From the NCBI RefSeq assembly GCF_040250305.1, contig NZ_CP158190.1, positions 100,001 to 164,000 of the forward strand: a stretch of 64,000 bases of DNA, written 5' to 3'. Positions 48,310-58,564 of the stretch are shown piece after piece; the stretch's first letter is position 1; each line of letters opens with the position of its first letter. The notes under the pieces were generated by a model. The model saw only the letters and a list, made by a program, of their open reading frames with translations. It was not told the DNA's origin and searched no databases. Position numbers and translations under genes: made by a program. Source of the stretch: Peribacillus frigoritolerans. Lineage in GTDB: Bacteria > Bacillota > Bacilli > Bacillales > DSM-1321.

Positions 48310-48675
48310 ATGGCACGTATTGCTGGAGTAGATATTCCCCGTGACAAACGTATTGTTATCTCATTAACATATATATATGGTATTGGAAAACAAACAGCGA
48401 TCAAGATTCTTGCAGAAGCAGGCGTTTCTGAAGAAACTCGCGTTCGTGACTTAACGGAAGACGAATTGAACAAAATTCGTGATATCATTGACAAGCTTAA
48501 AGTAGAAGGCGACCTTCGTCGTGAAATCTCCCTAAACATCAAACGTTTAATGGAAATCGGTTCATACCGTGGTTTACGTCACCGTCGTGGTCTTCCTGTT
48601 CGCGGTCAAAATACAAAAAACAATGCTCGTACGCGTAAAGGACCTCGTCGTACTGTAGCTAACAAGAAAAAATAA
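48310..48675 (+). CDS. rpsM: 30S ribosomal protein S13
   Basis: 121 aa. It begins [20 protein letters not shown] and ends in the basic tail [14 protein letters not shown]. The ATG at 48310 is chosen over an in-frame GTG at 48298 that overlaps GGAGGTG. Confidence 0.97.
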   Translation: MARIAGVDIPRDKRIVISLTYIYGIGKQTAIKILAEAGVSEETRVRDLTEDELNKIRDIIDKLKVEGDLRREISLNIKRLMEIGSYRGLRHRRGLPVRGQNTKNNARTRKGPRRTVANKKK

Positions 48676-48682
48676 TTAGTAA

Positions 48683-49087
<405 letters not shown>

Positions 49088-49103
49088 TTTTTCTGTATAG
49101 ATT

Positions 49104-49132
49104 TTGTATTCCTGTCAATAATGGGATATAAT
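49104..49132 (+). promoter_or_regulatory. Internal sigma-A promoter upstream of rpoA
   Basis: TTGTAT (49104-49109), a 17-nt spacer and a perfect TATAAT (49127-49132) in the 178-nt rpsK-rpoA gap. The long leader implies partly independent rpoA expression. Confidence 0.7.
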
Positions 49133-49265
49133 ACTGAGTTTGCGTTCTTACAGAGGATTAATTTTCAGTTGTTGCGCACAGCGGGAACGTATACATGGGG
49201 AATTTCGGTTTAAGTGAATTCGTTTTACTTGCCGGGGTTTTGACGTTTTGAAGGAGGGTTTATTG

Positions 49266-50210
49266 ATGATCGAAATAGAAAAACCAAAAATCGAAACGGT
49301 TGAAATCAACGACGATACCAAATACGGTAAATTCGTCGTAGAGCCACTAGAGCGTGGGTATGGTACTACATTGGGTAACTCCTTACGTCGTATCCTTTTA
49401 TCCTCACTCCCAGGTGCTGCTGTCACAGCTATACAAATTGATGGAGTGCTACATGAGTTCTCAACAATTGAAGGCGTCGTGGAAGATGTAACATCTATCA
49501 TTCTTAATGTGAAAAAACTAGCTCTTAAGATTTACTCTGATGAAGAGAAGACGCTGGAAATTGACGTTCAAGGTGACGGAGTCATCACGGCTGCTGATAT
49601 CACTCATGATAGTGATGTAGAAATTCTTAATCCGGATTTATATATTGCTACAATTGGTAAAAACGGTCATATGCGTATGCGTTTATCTGCACGTCGCGGC
49701 CGCGGCTACACTCCTGCTGTTCAAAACAAGAGAGAAGACCAGCCAATTGGTGTAATTCCAATCGATGCTCTTTACACTCCAGTTTCACGCGTATCTTTCC
49801 AAGTTGAAAATACACGTGTTGGACAGTTGTCTAACTTTGACAAGTTAACGTTCGATGTTTGGACTGATGGCAGTACTGGTCCGCAAGAAGCGGTAGCACT
49901 TGGAGCTAAGATTTTAACAGAGCATTTAAATATCTTTGTTGGTTTAACCGATGAAGCTCAAAATGCTGAAATCATGGTTGAAAAAGAAGAAGATCAAAAA
50001 GAAAAAGTTCTTGAGATGACGATCGAAGAATTAGACCTTTCTGTTCGTTCTTACAACTGCTTGAAACGTGCTGGAATCAATACCGTTCAAGAGCTAGCTC
50101 ATAAAACGGAAGAAGATATGATGAAAGTACGTAATCTAGGACGTAAATCACTTGAAGAAGTGAAAGCGAAACTAGAAGAATTAGGCTTAGGTCTTCGTAA
50201 AGACGACTGA
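49266..50210 (+). CDS. rpoA: DNA-directed RNA polymerase subunit alpha
   Basis: 314 aa. The N-terminal dimerisation domain (about 1-230) includes [20 protein letters not shown]. After a flexible linker, the C-terminal domain (about 245-314) carries [20 protein letters not shown]. The start is the ATG at 49266 after AAGGAGGG. Confidence 0.98.
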   Translation: MIEIEKPKIETVEINDDTKYGKFVVEPLERGYGTTLGNSLRRILLSSLPGAAVTAIQIDGVLHEFSTIEGVVEDVTSIILNVKKLALKIYSDEEKTLEIDVQGDGVITAADITHDSDVEILNPDLYIATIGKNGHMRMRLSARRGRGYTPAVQNKREDQPIGVIPIDALYTPVSRVSFQVENTRVGQLSNFDKLTFDVWTDGSTGPQEAVALGAKILTEHLNIFVGLTDEAQNAEIMVEKEEDQKEKVLEMTIEELDLSVRSYNCLKRAGINTVQELAHKTEEDMMKVRNLGRKSLEEVKAKLEELGLGLRKDD

Positions 50211-50293
50211 TAACATGGCGGAATCAATCCATTATGTTGTGAGCCTTGTTATAGACACACAATATAGAACTTCAACAAAGGAGGGAATCTCTA

Positions 50294-50656
50294 ATGGGTT
50301 ACAGAAAGTTAGGACGCACTAGCGCACAACGTAAAGCATTACTTCGTGATTTAGCTACGGATCTTATTATCCATGAGCGCATTGAAACTACTGAAGCACG
50401 TGCAAAGGAATTACGTTCTGTAGTAGATAAAATGATCACTCTTGGTAAACGTGGTGACTTGCATGCACGCCGTCAAGCTGCATCTTTCATCCGTAACGAA
50501 ATCGCTGACGCTGAGAATGGCACAGATGCCCTTCAAAAACTATTCAGTGACGTGGCTCCACGTTATGAAGAACGTCAAGGTGGATACACTCGTATCATGA
50601 AAGTTGGTCCACGCCGCGGTGACGGTGCACCAGTCGTGGTTATTGAATTAGTTTAA
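50294..50656 (+). CDS. rplQ: 50S ribosomal protein L17
   Basis: 120 aa. It begins [20 protein letters not shown]; a tunnel-exit protein. Last gene of the S10-spc-alpha cluster, ended by a terminator. Confidence 0.98.
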   Translation: MGYRKLGRTSAQRKALLRDLATDLIIHERIETTEARAKELRSVVDKMITLGKRGDLHARRQAASFIRNEIADAENGTDALQKLFSDVAPRYEERQGGYTRIMKVGPRRGDGAPVVVIELV

Positions 50657-50667
50657 TAACAACGATG

Positions 50668-50720
50668 AAAAAGGGCGGGACAAATGAATATACTCACTTG
50701 TTCTATGCCCTTTTTCTTTT
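50668..50720 (+). terminator. Terminator of the ribosomal protein supercluster
   Basis: AAAAAGGGC (50668-50676) pairs with GCCCTTTTT (50707-50715) around a 30-nt loop, followed by CTTTTTTT. Confidence 0.8.
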
Positions 50721-50749
50721 TTTAAAATAGAAATTCTGTACTTTAGAAA

Positions 50750-50940
50750 TTCGCATTGAGTGTTACGATGGCTGGCGGAACCTGTATCATGCAGGGAGCC
50801 TTCACGTCTAGCTCAAGCATCCCTTCCCGCTTTTGATAAGCGATTATAAGATAACCTGTTTTTCGTAACAGGCCCGCTGTTAGCTGCTCTTAATTTACCG
50901 AAAATTCTTTCGGTGGAAGGGGTGCAGCGTTTTTTTATAT
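50750..50940 (+). promoter_or_regulatory. Structured non-coding leader or relic repeat upstream of ecfA1
   Basis: This ~190-nt gene-free stretch holds CCTGTT (50855-50860) / AACAGG (50867-50872). The AACAG can instead pair with CTGTT at 50876-50880. CCGAAA (50898-50903) / TTTCGG forms a further stem, enclosed by GCTGC (50884-50888) / GCAGC (50924-50928), then seven T residues: a terminator-like end. The competing pairings look like an attenuator. The segment TTCACGTCTAGCTCAAGC also resembles a dispersed Bacillus intergenic repeat, from memory only. Confidence 0.45.
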
Positions 50941-51022
50941 TTTCAGAAGGAAAAACTACTATATTTATATTGAGTGAGCAGAGTTAGTTTAGACGAGTGC
51001 AGTCGAGAATGAGGAGGGCCAC

Positions 51023-51862
51023 ATGGTGAAGAAGCTGGTTTCTTTAAATAATATTGTTTTTAAATATGAGGGTCAGTCTCGAAACGCCTTGGATGATGTT
51101 TCTTTTGATATTCATCAGGGGGAGTGGCTTGCGATTGTCGGACATAATGGCTCTGGCAAGTCGACATTAGCGAAGTTACTGAATGGTCTTCAGTTCGCTA
51201 ACTCAGGTACCATTACGATTAATGATCAACTTTTGACAGAAGAATCCGTTTGGGATGTACGCCAGAAAATTGGCATGGTTTTTCAAAACCCAGATAATCA
51301 ATTTGTAGGCACTACAGTTCAGGATGATGTGGCTTTTGGTTTAGAAAACGCCGGTGTTTCTCAGCAGGTTATGGTGGAGCGTGTTCATGGTGCGTTAAAT
51401 AAGGTTAAAATGAATGCCTTTCTTAATCAAGAGCCGCACCATCTATCCGGCGGTCAAAAGCAAAGAGTGGCCATAGCAGGTGTAATAGCCCTGCAGCCAG
51501 ACATAATCATCTTAGATGAAGCAACCTCCATGCTTGACCCAAGAGGCCGTGAAGAAGTGCTTGAAACAGTTAGGGAATTAAAGCAGGAAAACGATATTAC
51601 TGTCATATCAATCACCCATGATCTTGAGGAAGCTGCGAAAGCTGATCGAATGATAGTCATGAACCAAGGTCGGCTATATCGTGAAGGATCGCCTCAGGAT
51701 ATTTTTGAGTTAGAGGAAGAATTGATTGCTCTTGGTCTGGATATTCCCTTTTCAGTGAAACTAACCAAGGAGTTACAAAAAAATGGTGTTCGTGTAGTTG
51801 ATGGGCATTTGACAGAGGAAGAGTTGGTGAAGGATTTATGCGAATTACACTCGATGATGTAG
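51023..51862 (+). CDS. ecfA1: ECF transporter ATPase EcfA1 (CbiO-type)
   Basis: 279-aa ABC ATPase with Walker [10 protein letters not shown] (about 40-48), signature LSGGQKQRV and Walker [13 protein letters not shown]. Together with EcfA2 and EcfT it forms the shared energising module for vitamin and metal-uptake S-components. The start follows GAGGAGGG. The 3' end overlaps ecfA2 by 25 nt. Confidence 0.96.
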   Translation: MVKKLVSLNNIVFKYEGQSRNALDDVSFDIHQGEWLAIVGHNGSGKSTLAKLLNGLQFANSGTITINDQLLTEESVWDVRQKIGMVFQNPDNQFVGTTVQDDVAFGLENAGVSQQVMVERVHGALNKVKMNAFLNQEPHHLSGGQKQRVAIAGVIALQPDIIILDEATSMLDPRGREEVLETVRELKQENDITVISITHDLEEAAKADRMIVMNQGRLYREGSPQDIFELEEELIALGLDIPFSVKLTKELQKNGVRVVDGHLTEEELVKDLCELHSMM

Positions 51863-52704
51863 AATACCGCTATCAGGTGAATACTCCTTTTGAACATCTA
51901 GCCCTTCATGATGTCAATATTTCAATGGAGCCGGGAACCTATACCGCAATCATCGGGCATACAGGGTCCGGGAAATCCACGCTACTGCAGCATTTGAATG
52001 CTCTTTTAAAACCGACGAAGGGTCGGGTTTTCATTGGGGATCGGACGATTGAAGCCGGAAGAAAAGAAAAGGCTTTGCGGCCAATAAGACAAAAGGTCGG
52101 AATTGTTTTTCAGTTTCCGGAACATCAGTTATTTGATGAAACGGTTGAAAAGGATATATGTTTCGGTCCGATGAACTTTGGCGTTTCTGAAATCGATGCT
52201 AAGAAACTGGCCAGGAAAGCCATAGCGCAAGTCGGACTGAATGAGGAAGTTCTAGAAAAATCTCCATTCGACTTATCCGGCGGACAAATGCGACGGGTGG
52301 CCATCGCTGGGGTACTTGCCATGGAGCCGGAAGTATTGGTGCTTGATGAGCCTACAGCGGGTCTGGATCCGCGAGGACGCAAAGAAATCATGGATATGTT
52401 TTATGATCTGCATAAAGCAAGAGGCATTTCAACGATTCTGGTGACTCATAGCATGGAGGATGCAGCCAAGTACGCGGATGACATCATTATCATGCATAAG
52501 GGTACGGTGTTCAAAAAAGGAACCCCGCAGGAAATTTTCTCGGAGCCGGAACAATTAATGGAGCTTGGCCTGGATGTTCCTGATACGGTCCGCTTTCAGC
52601 TAAAGCTCCAGAAGGAACTTGGTGTTCGATTTGATCATCCATGTCTTAATATCGGTGATTTAGCGATAGAAATAGATAAAGCCATGAAACGGGGGAACCG
52701 CTGA
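51838..52704 (+). CDS. ecfA2: ECF transporter ATPase EcfA2
   Basis: 288-aa ABC ATPase with Walker [10 protein letters not shown], signature LSGGQMRRV and Walker [13 protein letters not shown]. It pairs with EcfA1. It starts within the last codons of ecfA1 and its stop overlaps the ecfT start (TGATG). Confidence 0.96.
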   Translation: MRITLDDVEYRYQVNTPFEHLALHDVNISMEPGTYTAIIGHTGSGKSTLLQHLNALLKPTKGRVFIGDRTIEAGRKEKALRPIRQKVGIVFQFPEHQLFDETVEKDICFGPMNFGVSEIDAKKLARKAIAQVGLNEEVLEKSPFDLSGGQMRRVAIAGVLAMEPEVLVLDEPTAGLDPRGRKEIMDMFYDLHKARGISTILVTHSMEDAAKYADDIIIMHKGTVFKKGTPQEIFSEPEQLMELGLDVPDTVRFQLKLQKELGVRFDHPCLNIGDLAIEIDKAMKRGNR

Positions 52705-53501
52705 TGCTGGATAAAATGATTATCGGGCGTTATGTCCCTGCAAATTCACTGATGCACAAGATGGATCCAAGGGCTAAATTGCTCCTCGTGTTCCTGTTTG
52801 TTTGTGTCGTCTTTTTGGCGAATAATGTCGTTTCTTACGGTTTGCTTGCTGTATTCACCATCCTTTTGATCATTCTTTCCAAAATACCGCTTCGTTATCT
52901 TTATAATGGGTTAAAACCGATCTTTTTCTTGATTGTATTTACATTCCTTCTCCATATATTTTTTACGAAAGAAGGGGATTTGCTTTTTGAATACGGTTGG
53001 TTTGAAATCTATGAAGGCGGTCTGATTCAAGGTTTTTTCATATCAGTAAGATTTACTTTATTAATCCTTGTTACGTCACTTTTAACTTTGACGACATCCC
53101 CGATATCCATTACAGATGGGATGGAAGAGCTGTTGGGGCCCTTGAAAAAGTGGAAGATGCCTGTACATGAACTGGCATTGATGATGTCCATTGCCCTTCG
53201 TTTCATTCCAACGCTAATGGAGGAAACGGAAAAAATCATGAAGGCTCAAACTGCAAGGGGCGTTGACTTTTCATCTGGCCCGATAAAGGACAGGGTTAAA
53301 TCGATTGTACCGCTGCTTGTTCCTTTATTTGTTAGTTCGTTCAAACGGGCTGAGGAATTGGCAACTGCCATGGAATCAAGAGGATACCGTGGCGGGGAAG
53401 GCCGCACGAAATATCGCCAATTGAACTGGAAGATGAGTGATAGTCTTTTGATGGTCTCAATCGGTGTTCTAACGGTCATGTTATTTTTATTACGTTCATA
53501 A
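52704..53501 (+). CDS. ecfT: ECF transporter transmembrane subunit EcfT
   Basis: 265 aa with four to five membrane helices in the first half. Two coupling-helix motifs of the X-R-G type follow, in AQTARGVDF and AMESRGYRG, which contact the ATPases. It is followed 14 nt later by truA, as in other bacilli. Confidence 0.96.
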   Translation: MLDKMIIGRYVPANSLMHKMDPRAKLLLVFLFVCVVFLANNVVSYGLLAVFTILLIILSKIPLRYLYNGLKPIFFLIVFTFLLHIFFTKEGDLLFEYGWFEIYEGGLIQGFFISVRFTLLILVTSLLTLTTSPISITDGMEELLGPLKKWKMPVHELALMMSIALRFIPTLMEETEKIMKAQTARGVDFSSGPIKDRVKSIVPLLVPLFVSSFKRAEELATAMESRGYRGGEGRTKYRQLNWKMSDSLLMVSIGVLTVMLFLLRS

Positions 53502-53515
53502 TAAGGAAGAGAACT

Positions 53516-54256
53516 ATGCCAAAATATAAATGTGTGATTGCTTATGACGGCACGGATTTTGCTGGTTATCAGGTGCAGCCTGAGAAGCGCACCATACAAA
53601 GTGAATTCGAGGCAGTCTTGGCCCAAATGCATAAAGGCACAATTATAAAAGTGACTGCTTCAGGCAGGACAGATTCAGGGGTCCATGCAAAGGGGCAGGT
53701 GCTTCACTTTGAATCGCCCCTTACATTCCCTACGGAAAATTGGGTAAAGGCGTTCAGCGCCCTCCTTCCGACCGATATCATCGTTCTGGAAGTCGACATC
53801 GTGCCTGACGATTTTCATGCAAGGTTCCATACGACTGGGAAAGAGTACCGGTATATCATAGCCCGCTCGAAACTGCGGGATCCGTTCCAGCGAAATTACT
53901 CTTATCATTATCCCTACCCATTAGATGGGGAGGCGATGAAGGAAGCAATCTCCTACTTGATCGGGACACATGACTTTACAAGTTTTTGTTCGGCTAAAAC
54001 GGAAGTGGTCGATAAAGTTCGAACGATACAAGTGATGGATTTTGAAGAGAGCGATGGTTTCATGATTTTCCGCTTCGTTGGCGAAGGTTTTTTGTATAAC
54101 ATGGTGCGTATCTTGGTTGGGACGCTCCTGGATGTCGGCAGCGGCAAGATGTCACCCCATGATATGAGCGGGATTTTGACCAAAAAGGACCGCAGTTTTG
54201 CAGGGAAAACAGCACCAGCCCAAGGCTTATATTTATGGAAAGTTTTTTACAAATAA
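53516..54256 (+). CDS. truA: tRNA pseudouridine synthase A
   Basis: 246 aa. It forms pseudouridine at tRNA positions 38-40. The catalytic aspartate is in SGRTDSGVHAKGQVLHF (about residues 48-64). It ends before a 267-nt gap with the rplM promoter; that gap also holds the weak hairpin CCAGTT / AACTGG at 54276-54294 without a T run. Confidence 0.97.
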   Translation: MPKYKCVIAYDGTDFAGYQVQPEKRTIQSEFEAVLAQMHKGTIIKVTASGRTDSGVHAKGQVLHFESPLTFPTENWVKAFSALLPTDIIVLEVDIVPDDFHARFHTTGKEYRYIIARSKLRDPFQRNYSYHYPYPLDGEAMKEAISYLIGTHDFTSFCSAKTEVVDKVRTIQVMDFEESDGFMIFRFVGEGFLYNMVRILVGTLLDVGSGKMSPHDMSGILTKKDRSFAGKTAPAQGLYLWKVFYK

Positions 54257-54398
54257 AATTATTTTCGAAGTGATACCAGTTTTTTTACAACTGGGAAACG
54301 AGATGAACTCAGTAATGGAGCGGTTTGACGCTACACTGAACTTTTCATGGAGTTGCAGAGAGTGTTTTATAGACAACTTATCCTAGTGTAACATTCCC

Positions 54399-54430
54399 TT
54401 GACAATGAATCTGGGAGAAGTTAATATAAT
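54399..54430 (+). promoter_or_regulatory. Promoter of rplM-rpsI
   Basis: A perfect TTGACA (54399-54404) is followed by TAATAT (54422-54427, 17-nt spacer), overlapping a TATAAT at 54425-54430. Confidence 0.7.
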
Positions 54431-54439
54431 ATGGTATGT

Positions 54440-54523
54440 ATTTTAATCCCACGATAAGCCCCGGAAGTTTATTGTGATTGAAAATAAATATAAAAAATTA
54501 AAAAGTTTTTTAGGAGGTTAACC
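54440..54523 (+). promoter_or_regulatory. L13 leader RNA upstream of rplM
   Basis: A hairpin, CACGATAA (54450-54457) with TTTATTGTG (54468-54476), lies just after the promoter and before rplM. This matches the position and appearance of the Firmicutes L13 leader, where L13 is thought to repress its own operon. Judged by eye; boundaries are approximate. Confidence 0.6.
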
Positions 54524-54961
54524 ATGCGTACGACATTTATGGCGAAAGCTAATGAAGTAGAACGTAAATGGTATGTGATTGACGCTGAAGGCAAAACTTT
54601 GGGTCGCCTTTCTACTGAAGTAGCATCCATCTTACGTGGTAAACATAAACCAACTTTTACACCGAACATTGACACTGGTGATCATGTAATTCTAATCAAT
54701 GTTGAAAAAATCCACTTGACTGGTAAAAAATTGACTGACAAAATTTATTACCGTCACACTATGCATCCAGGCGGTCTTAAAACTAGAACTGCTCTTGAAA
54801 TGCGTACAAACTACCCTGAGAGAATGCTTGAACTTGCTATCAAAGGTATGCTTCCAAAGAATTCTCTTGGTCGTCAAATCTACAAAAAATTACACGTATA
54901 CGCTGGAGCTGAGCACCCACACGCTGCTCAACAACCAGAAGTATACGAATTACGCGGATAA
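54524..54961 (+). CDS. rplM: 50S ribosomal protein L13
   Basis: 145 aa. It contains [20 protein letters not shown] and [10 protein letters not shown]; an early assembly protein. It starts after TTAGGAGG and is co-transcribed with rpsI 20 nt downstream. Confidence 0.98.
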   Translation: MRTTFMAKANEVERKWYVIDAEGKTLGRLSTEVASILRGKHKPTFTPNIDTGDHVILINVEKIHLTGKKLTDKIYYRHTMHPGGLKTRTALEMRTNYPERMLELAIKGMLPKNSLGRQIYKKLHVYAGAEHPHAAQQPEVYELRG

Positions 54962-54981
54962 TTACTAAGGAGGTTACTATC

Positions 54982-55374
54982 TTGGCACAAGTTCAATATT
55001 ATGGTACTGGTCGCCGTAAGAGCTCAGTAGCTCGTGTACGTTTAGTACCAGGCGAAGGTCGCATCGTTATTAACGGTCGTGACATCAATGAATATATTCC
55101 TTTCGCAGCATTACGTGAAGTTGTAAACCAACCACTAGTTGCAACAGAAACTACTGGAAATTACGACGTTCTAGTAAACGTTAGCGGTGGTGGATACACT
55201 GGTCAAGCTGGAGCAATCCGTCACGGTATCGCTCGTGCATTGCTTCAAGTTGATCCAGAATACCGTCCATCTCTTAAAACTGCTGGTTTACTAACTCGTG
55301 ACCCACGTATGAAAGAGCGTAAAAAATACGGTCTTAAAGGCGCACGTCGTGCACCTCAGTTCTCAAAACGTTAA
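54982..55374 (+). CDS. rpsI: 30S ribosomal protein S9
   Basis: 130 aa. It begins [20 protein letters not shown] and ends in the basic tail APQFSKR, which reaches the P-site tRNA. The start is TTG at 54982 after AAGGAGG, the same start as in B. subtilis. Last conserved gene before the accessory insert. Confidence 0.97.
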   Translation: MAQVQYYGTGRRKSSVARVRLVPGEGRIVINGRDINEYIPFAALREVVNQPLVATETTGNYDVLVNVSGGGYTGQAGAIRHGIARALLQVDPEYRPSLKTAGLLTRDPRMKERKKYGLKGARRAPQFSKR

Positions 55375-55389
55375 TTCCATTACCGTTTC

Positions 55390-55425
55390 AAAGACTCTCA
55401 ACCATTTTGGTTGGGAGTCTTTTTT
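55390..55425 (+). terminator. Terminator after rpsI
   Basis: AAAGACTC-T-CAACCA pairs with TGGTTG-G-GAGTCTTT, followed by TTTTT. Confidence 0.9.
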
Positions 55426-55457
55426 ATGCCCGGAAAATGTGTGTAACTGAAATATTA

Positions 55458-55490
55458 AAAAGCATATCCGGGATCTCCCGGATATGCTTT
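55458..55490 (-). terminator. Terminator of the MFS gene (bidirectional palindrome)
   Basis: AAAGCATATCCGGGA and TCCCGGATATGCTTT form a perfect 15-bp stem with a 2-base centre. It lies 25 nt beyond the minus-strand MFS stop, with T residues on that strand. Confidence 0.88.
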
Positions 55491-55514
55491 ATTTTAAATA
55501 CTCATTTAATAATT

Positions 55515-56963
55515 TTAGTTATGAGATTCACCTTGGCTTTTTTTGATTGCGGCTTTTCCCGGCATGAAGCATGCAAAAATTAACGCCACAAAAGATAAGA
55601 CTAACATGAAAACATAGGCATCACTTGAGCCAAAAATGGAGGCTAATGCCTCTAGTTGTATAGCTGTAATGTTTTCATTTTGCATTGATAGCTCAGAAGC
55701 ATGTGAAGTTGCCTGCATTGTATATACTGTGATGACAACTGCTGTTCCGATGGCACCTGACAATTGGCGAATGGTATTATTTACAGCTGAACCATGGGAA
55801 CCCAATTCTCTTGGTAAAGCATTCAACCCTGCTGTATTTAATGGCATGGTAATGAAGCTCAAGCCAATTCGTAATATTATGGTACGAACCATTATATAGC
55901 TATAGGTTGTGGATTCGCTTATATCTATGACTCCCCACATCGACACAATGATAAATACCAAACCTGTAATAAAGAGTGGTTTAGCACCATATTTATCAAA
56001 CATTTTACCTGTGACAGGGGATAAGAAGGCATTAATCACAGCTCCGGGTAATAGCAGTAAACCTGCTTCAAATGCTGTAAAACCTCGTCCATTCTGCAAG
56101 TAGATTGGTAAAAGAATTAAATCCGCATACATGATCATCGTAATTAGTACATTGATGAAGGATGTAAGCGTGAAAACTTTATACTTGAATACAGATAAAT
56201 TTAATAGTGGATCGCTGGATTTCATTTGTCGTATACAGAATAGAGTCGACACGATCATTCCGACGAGTATTGCAGTGATGACAACGGGATCATTCCATCC
56301 CTTGCTTCCTGCGCTACTAAATCCAAATAATATACAGCCAAAACCAATCGTCGATAAAATGACACTTGTGATATCTAATTTTGCTTTTGTTGTCTCTGCA
56401 ACATTCATTAAATATTTGAACGCTAGAACGATGACGATTATTAAGAATGGGATTAACCCAATGAATAGCCATCTCCATGAAACATATTCAATGATAAAAC
56501 CAGATAATGTAGGGGCTATGGCCGGAGCAAAAATTATCGCAAAGCCGATTGTCCCCATAATGCTTCCACGCTTTTCGCTAGGATATAAATATAAAATAAC
56601 CGTCATCATTAGAGGTATAATAATCCCGGCACCAATTGCTTGTATCATTCTGCCCGTTAACAGCACGCCAAAATTCCCCGCCCATGCACAAAGTACAGAT
56701 CCGATTAACAAAAAGAACATCGAGCTAATAAAAAGCTGCCTTGTTGTAAACCGTTTCATTAAAAAGGCAGTGATGGGCACTAAAACACCGTTCACTAGCA
56801 TAAAACCTGTTGATAACCATTGTACAGTTGCAGCCGTTACATGAAATACGTCCATTAAACCACTCAATGCAACATTTAATAAAGTTTGATTTAATGTTGA
56901 TAAAAAACACCCGGCAATCAGTACAATTAATAAAACTTTTTTATTTCTTTCAGTTATGTCCAT
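55515..56963 (-). CDS. DHA2-type MFS drug exporter (EmrB/QacA-like)
   Basis: 482 aa, strongly hydrophobic, with about 14 predicted membrane helices as in the DHA2 family. Family features include NQTLLNVALSGLMD in helix 1, WLSTGFMLVNGVLVPI, and motif C-like GPAIAPTLSGF-type FAPAIAPTLSGFI in helix 5. Substrates are likely toxic compounds but cannot be named. The start ATG lies 7 nt after AAGGGG on the minus strand. Divergent from a TetR-type gene, which is probably its repressor. Not part of the core order seen in B. subtilis. Confidence 0.88.
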   Translation of the reverse strand: MDITERNKKVLLIVLIAGCFLSTLNQTLLNVALSGLMDVFHVTAATVQWLSTGFMLVNGVLVPITAFLMKRFTTRQLFISSMFFLLIGSVLCAWAGNFGVLLTGRMIQAIGAGIIIPLMMTVILYLYPSEKRGSIMGTIGFAIIFAPAIAPTLSGFIIEYVSWRWLFIGLIPFLIIVIVLAFKYLMNVAETTKAKLDITSVILSTIGFGCILFGFSSAGSKGWNDPVVITAILVGMIVSTLFCIRQMKSSDPLLNLSVFKYKVFTLTSFINVLITMIMYADLILLPIYLQNGRGFTAFEAGLLLLPGAVINAFLSPVTGKMFDKYGAKPLFITGLVFIIVSMWGVIDISESTTYSYIMVRTIILRIGLSFITMPLNTAGLNALPRELGSHGSAVNNTIRQLSGAIGTAVVITVYTMQATSHASELSMQNENITAIQLEALASIFGSSDAYVFMLVLSFVALIFACFMPGKAAIKKSQGESHN

Positions 56964-57005
56964 TCGTAAACCCCTTCATTTTTGACTTGCTTTATCAACA
57001 CCGTG

Positions 57006-57071
57006 TCGATAAAATCGATAGTAACAAAAATATATGTTACTTACCATGAACAGTTTTCTTGAAAATGTTCA
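57006..57071 (+). promoter_or_regulatory. Operator candidates between the MFS gene and tetR
   Basis: Three dyads lie in the divergent gap: TCGAT-AAA-ATCGA (57006-57018), GTAACA-N8-TGTTAC (57021-57040) and an imperfect TGAACA...TGTTCA (57047-57071). The last overlaps TTGAAA (57059-57064), a likely -35 of tetR. One or more are expected to bind the TetR-type protein. Confidence 0.5.
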
Positions 57072-57133
57072 CTAATCGACATAGAAATATATGCTGTTGA
57101 GAAAGTTAAAGAAAATCTATAAAGGAGATTAAA

Positions 57134-57682
57134 ATGTCTATACCTAAAAAAGAAGATCCTCGTACAATTCGGTCAAGGGAAATGTTTGAAAACGCTGTCA
57201 TTGCTCTCTTATGCGAGGACCCCATAATATCAAATTTAACAGTTCAGAAAATTGCAGCCAAAGCAGGGTTGAATCGGACAACATTTTACTTACATTATCA
57301 GGATATTCAAGATTTACTAACGCAAATCACCGATGAGATTTTAAATGAGCTTTCCAATAAAATTTTTGCCTTAATACATGCAAAAGATTTATCAGAAAAA
57401 CAACAGCTAACACAATTACTTGATTATTTATATATCCATCGGAACTATTTACTTATTTTATTTAAAACGAATCAGTTTGAGGACCAGTTGTTTTCATTAT
57501 TAAAGCAATTAGTAGAAATAAGAAGGAAGAATACCAAGGAGAATTTACCTGCTGATTATGTTGACATTGACATTAAAACAGCCTCATTGGTAGGCATTAT
57601 AATATGGTGGATAAGAAAGGGGCTTCATTTTAGTTCAGATTATATTGCCAATCAAATTTATTTAATGTACAGGGTGCAATGA
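57134..57682 (+). CDS. TetR/AcrR-family transcriptional regulator
   Basis: 182 aa. The N-terminal helix-turn-helix is LTVQKIAAKAGLNRTTFYLH (about 36-55). The C-terminal ligand domain is poorly conserved and probably dimerises. It is divergent from the MFS exporter, with operator-like dyads between them, so local repression of export is the likely role. The start ATG is 6 nt after AAAGGAG. Confidence 0.9.
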   Translation: MSIPKKEDPRTIRSREMFENAVIALLCEDPIISNLTVQKIAAKAGLNRTTFYLHYQDIQDLLTQITDEILNELSNKIFALIHAKDLSEKQQLTQLLDYLYIHRNYLLILFKTNQFEDQLFSLLKQLVEIRRKNTKENLPADYVDIDIKTASLVGIIIWWIRKGLHFSSDYIANQIYLMYRVQ

Positions 57683-57888
57683 TGTTGGGGTTGTTTTTTT
57701 AGGAAAAAGATTTGTCCCATTTTCAGCATCAGATCCAAGTGAAACGCCGCGGTGACGTTGGTGACAGGTGTGTTCCATTTGTTTACACATGAGTTTACTT
57801 ATGTAATACAGAATTTTTTGTAAAATCCATATTTATTAAGTTCCTGTTTAGGAGTATGATAATACTTAAAAAAGAAAGAGGACTTCAT

Positions 57889-58419
57889 ATGAATTCAACA
57901 TACTCACCGATTGAAACAACTAAAACAAAAGCCTTGGTCATCAATGCGCTATTCATTGCATTAACCCTTGTAGCGACAATGTTCATCAACATCAAGCTCC
58001 CAATAATGGGTAACGGCGGCCTGATCCATCTGGGTAACGTTCCGCTTTTTATAGCAGCTTTGGTTTATGGCAAAAAAACAGGGGCGATAGCAGGCGCCTT
58101 CGGAATGGCCTTCTTCGATCTTTTTTCCGGTTGGGCAGCATGGGCACCGTTTACATTCATCATCGTAGGAGCAATGGGCTTTCTAGCCGGCCTTATATCC
58201 GAAAAGGTACCGGGTAAAAGGGAACTTGTTTACACTATGGCCGTTGCCGTTGCTTTGATTATTAAAATCGTCGGCTACTATTTTGTCGAAGTTATTCTTT
58301 ATGGTAACTGGATACAGCCATTTGGCTCCATCCCCGGAAACGTAATGCAGGTCGTAATAGCCGGTATAATTGTAGTGCCGCTTGCTGGCCGATTAAAGAA
58401 GAGAGCTGGACAGGTATAA
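57889..58419 (+). CDS. ECF transporter S-component of unknown substrate
   Basis: 176 aa with five to six predicted membrane helices. It contains the loop GGLIHLGNVPLFIAALVYG and GAIAGAFGMAFFDLFSGWAAW, typical of the riboflavin/vitamin-type S-component superfamily. It would use the EcfA1A2T module encoded at 51023-53501. The start at the ATG at 57889 follows AGAGG; an earlier in-frame ATG at 57856 is too close to its GGAG. No FMN, TPP or preQ1 riboswitch is recognisable upstream, so the substrate is open. Confidence 0.8.
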   Translation: MNSTYSPIETTKTKALVINALFIALTLVATMFINIKLPIMGNGGLIHLGNVPLFIAALVYGKKTGAIAGAFGMAFFDLFSGWAAWAPFTFIIVGAMGFLAGLISEKVPGKRELVYTMAVAVALIIKIVGYYFVEVILYGNWIQPFGSIPGNVMQVVIAGIIVVPLAGRLKKRAGQV

Positions 58420-58564
58420 AGGGAACAAATTCAGGAAACCATTTCAAACATTGCGTTGGGCATGGAAAATTGAACTGCGCTCTTAATTTCGAACAGTTAA
58501 AAGAAATGTTGCCAAGTAAGCGGGTAATTAAATGACTATATTATAAAATCATATATAATGTGAG

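Noticed and set aside
56131..56844. 237-codon plus-strand open frame
   Set aside because: It is exactly antisense to the MFS exporter, rich in Met/Ile/Pro as expected for the complement of hydrophobic codons, and has no ribosome site.
57744..57757. 14-bp match ACGCCGCGGTGACG shared with rplQ (50611-50624)
   Set aside because: Matches of this length are expected by chance in a 64-kb window and the contexts are unrelated.
57683..57888. Riboswitch upstream of the S-component
   Set aside because: I looked for FMN, TPP, preQ1 and similar conserved cores and saw none; only a weak TTACA...TGTAA dyad is present.
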